Shown here piece after piece: positions 6,261 through 7,748 of a stretch of DNA of 7,748 nt. The stretch lies in contig CANLGS010000162.1 in assembly GCA_947490035.1 (NCBI GenBank), positions 1-7,748 on the forward strand. Reading direction: 5' to 3'. Under the pieces are notes generated by a model, which saw only the letters and a program-made list of their open reading frames with translations, did not search any database and had not been told where the DNA came from. The first letter of the stretch is position 1; every line of letters begins with the position of its first letter. The translations under genes and the position numbers were made by a program. This DNA is from Gemmataceae bacterium. GTDB lineage: Bacteria > Planctomycetota > Planctomycetia > Gemmatales > Gemmataceae.

Positions 6261-7520
6261 ATGGCGGAACCTTCCCCCCCGCGCGGGGCGCTCGCCCAGG
6301 TGCGGCTGAAGCTGAACCGGCTGGCCTACTCGCGCGACTATCTGGGCGTCGCCGGGCGCGGCGTCCGGATGCTCCTGAGCGGCCGGTTCCGCGCGTTCTT
6401 CGCCAAATTGTTCAGCGAGAAGCACGTGGCCCGGCCGGGCGTGGCTGCCGCCGCGCGAACCGGGCCACCGCTGTACCTCGCGGGGCACATCCACGGCTAC
6501 GGCGGGTACGACCACGTCGTGATGAAGGCACTCATCGGCCTGACCGGGGCCGGCGTCAACGTGTTCCGCGACCCGCGCGCGTTCATGGACCCGAAGGTCG
6601 TTCCGGCCGAGGTGGTTCCGGCCGAGCGGATGTACACCTGGGACGTGTCGCGGTTGGCGATCATCCCGCCGCACTTGCTCTACCGGTTCCGCCCCGGCGC
6701 ACGAACCGCCGCCTGGACGATGTGGGAAACCGACACGCTCCCGCGCGGCAGCGCGAAATACCTGAACAAGTGCGGGCTGCTGCTCATCCCCAGCAAGTGG
6801 GGCGTGGACTGCTTCCGCGCCAACGGCGTGACGGTGCCGACGGAGGTGGTGCCGCTCGGCTACGACCCGGAGGTGTTCTCCCCCCGCGCCGCCGGTAGCG
6901 GCCCCGACATCTGCACGTTCGGCACGGCCGGCGCGCTCGACGAGGGCGGGCTGCGGAAGAACGTGCAGCGCGTCATCGACCTGTTCGTGAAAGCCTTCCC
7001 GGACAACCGCGACGTGCGCCTCAAGGTGAAGATCACCCCGCGCTCGCCGATGGTGAAGACGCACGACGACCCGCGCGTGGAGGTGGTGAACACAAGCCTG
7101 ACGCCGGCGGAATTGGCCGAGTGGTACCGCTCGCTCACGTGCTACGTGAACGCCTCTTACGGCGAGGGTTTCGGGCTGCACCTGCTGGAAGCGATGGGCT
7201 GCGGCGTGCCGCTGGTGAGCAGCACGTTCAGTGCTGTCGGCGAGGTGTTCGACGCGGGCGTGGGCTACGAAGTCCAGTACAAGATGATCGAGGCGAAGAA
7301 CAAGATCTACACCGGCATGTGGGCGGACCCGGACAACGACCACCTGATCGCCCGGATGCGCGAAGTGTTCGACGACCGCGCCACCGCCGAGCGGTTCGGG
7401 GTGGCGGCGGCGCGGCGCGCCCCGTCGTTCAGTTGGGCCGAGGCGATCCGCAAACTGACCGGCGCGCTCTCGAAGCACGGCTACCTGCCGCCCGCGGCGC
7501 CGATGCGCGCCGCGGCGTGA
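6261..7520 (+). CDS. Glycosyltransferase, GT4-like (GT-B fold)
   Basis: This encodes 419 residues, a normal length for single-domain GT4 enzymes, which move a sugar from a nucleotide donor to an acceptor and act at the cytosolic side. The C-terminal half carries the family signature Y-GEGFGLHLLEAMGCGVPLVSS (300-321) with the E-x7-E pair E302/E310. Before it come a donor-domain start near ICTFGTAGALDEGGLRKN (217-234) and ITPRSP (258-263). The N-terminal half has LYLAGHIHGYGGYDHVV (71-87), the acceptor-side glycine loop, and WTMWETDTLP (152-161). There is no signal peptide or clear membrane helix. The basic N-terminus (about 15-50) could be a surface membrane contact, which is inference. Donor and acceptor cannot be told. 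No other glycan genes are in view, so it may be a lone gene. Residues 113-122 (VVPAEVVPAE) come from a 15-bp tandem duplication. The start is set by GGAG at 7 bases. Confidence 0.88.
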   Translation: MAEPSPPRGALAQVRLKLNRLAYSRDYLGVAGRGVRMLLSGRFRAFFAKLFSEKHVARPGVAAAARTGPPLYLAGHIHGYGGYDHVVMKALIGLTGAGVNVFRDPRAFMDPKVVPAEVVPAERMYTWDVSRLAIIPPHLLYRFRPGARTAAWTMWETDTLPRGSAKYLNKCGLLLIPSKWGVDCFRANGVTVPTEVVPLGYDPEVFSPRAAGSGPDICTFGTAGALDEGGLRKNVQRVIDLFVKAFPDNRDVRLKVKITPRSPMVKTHDDPRVEVVNTSLTPAELAEWYRSLTCYVNASYGEGFGLHLLEAMGCGVPLVSSTFSAVGEVFDAGVGYEVQYKMIEAKNKIYTGMWADPDNDHLIARMREVFDDRATAERFGVAAARRAPSFSWAEAIRKLTGALSKHGYLPPAAPMRAAA

Positions 7521-7524
7521 GCCG

Positions 7525-7650
7525 GAAAGAAGTAAGAGCCGCAGATGACGCGGAAGAACGCAGATAAGACAGAGAGGAGTGTTTTGAAGAACTCCTCGTC
7601 TTCGTCTTGATCTGCGTTCTTCTGCGTCATCTGCGGCTCTTACTTCTTTC
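7525..7650. repeat. Long inverted repeat after the glycosyltransferase gene
   Basis: Arms of 41 bp at 7525-7565 and 7610-7650 pair fully except one G-T position (7552 with 7623). A second stem inside (7574-7580 GAGGAGT with 7591-7597 ACTCCTC, 10-base loop) and AAGAC/GTCTT (7566-7570, 7604-7608) make almost the whole 126 bases one hairpin. Each arm holds CGCAGAT-like units starting at 7540, 7549 and 7559, about 9-10 bases apart. It starts 4 bases after the stop codon at 7520. It lacks a GTAG foot, so it is a different type from the REP-like elements. A short T-rich stretch follows (TTTT at 7655-7658), so some terminator action is possible. A dispersed genomic repeat is my preferred reading. 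Confidence 0.88.
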
Positions 7651-7709
7651 TGCCTTTTGTGCTGTTTTCGGATATGCTCGACTCGACGGACCCACTACGA
7701 GACAACAAC

Positions 7710-7748
7710 ATGGACAAGATCAGCGTCGCCGACGCGCGCAAGGCCGAA
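7710..7748 (+). CDS. Probable start of a further gene, cut by the window edge
   Basis: An ATG at 7710 opens 13 in-frame codons (MDKISVADARKAE) to the edge with G/C-rich third positions like its neighbours. It lies 60 bases after the long hairpin. No strong Shine-Dalgarno sequence is seen. TATGCT at 7673-7678 could be a -10 box but has no fitting -35 box. The product cannot be recognised from so little, and the start is provisional. Confidence 0.45.
   Translation, partial: MDKISVADARKAE

Noticed and set aside
4975..6309. Second long plus-strand frame overlapping the kinase
   Set aside because: Arg-rich frameshifted shadow of the kinase; it runs through the REP-like element and into the next gene's start.
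6222..7478. 418-codon minus-strand frame opposite the glycosyltransferase
   Set aside because: Antisense shadow rich in His/Arg/Val. The plus frame has a good ribosome binding site and the GT4 E-x7-E motif.
7640..7678. Promoter for the edge gene around TATGCT
   Set aside because: No acceptable -35 box at 15-19 bases; too weak to list as a feature.

Overview
The window looks like chromosomal DNA of a high-GC planctomycete, most likely of the Gemmata group (Gemmataceae). This rests on three things: GC-rich coding with strong G/C at third positions (sampled stretches are 65-68% GC by hand count); a secreted propeller + HEAT + CxxCH-haem protein of the type found almost only in Planctomycetes and Verrucomicrobia; and a Hanks-type kinase whose wording matches the large kinase families of Gemmata relatives. 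The genus is inferred, not proven.

Layout: two genes on the minus strand (a small secreted protein of unknown function, 144-680, and a 1178-residue secreted haem-binding dehydrogenase-like protein, 809-4345) are followed by a 378-base divergent intergenic region. Then come two plus-strand genes (a cytosolic Ser/Thr protein kinase, 4724-6109, and a GT4-type glycosyltransferase, 6261-7520) and the first 13 codons of a probable fifth gene at the right edge. The minus pair may be co-transcribed. No obvious pathway links the kinase, the glycosyltransferase and the haem protein. No tRNA, rRNA, CRISPR array, transposase or other mobile-element gene was seen.

The striking part is what lies between the genes. 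Each of the four complete genes ends within 8 bases of a long palindromic element, and a fifth, larger element sits in the divergent region. Three of the gene-end elements share one architecture (a GTAG foot, a 7-8 bp hairpin stem, and a second copy in inverted orientation) but have unrelated stem sequences. This is the layout of REP/BIME elements, which in proteobacteria are moved by REP-associated tyrosine transposases. The GTAG foot even supplies the kinase stop codon. The fourth gene end has a 41-bp-arm hairpin of another type. The divergent region holds 58-bp arms made of two nested hairpins. A set of stem-divergent, GTAG-footed, 3'-end-targeting palindromes in a planctomycete is the best candidate here for an under-described system.
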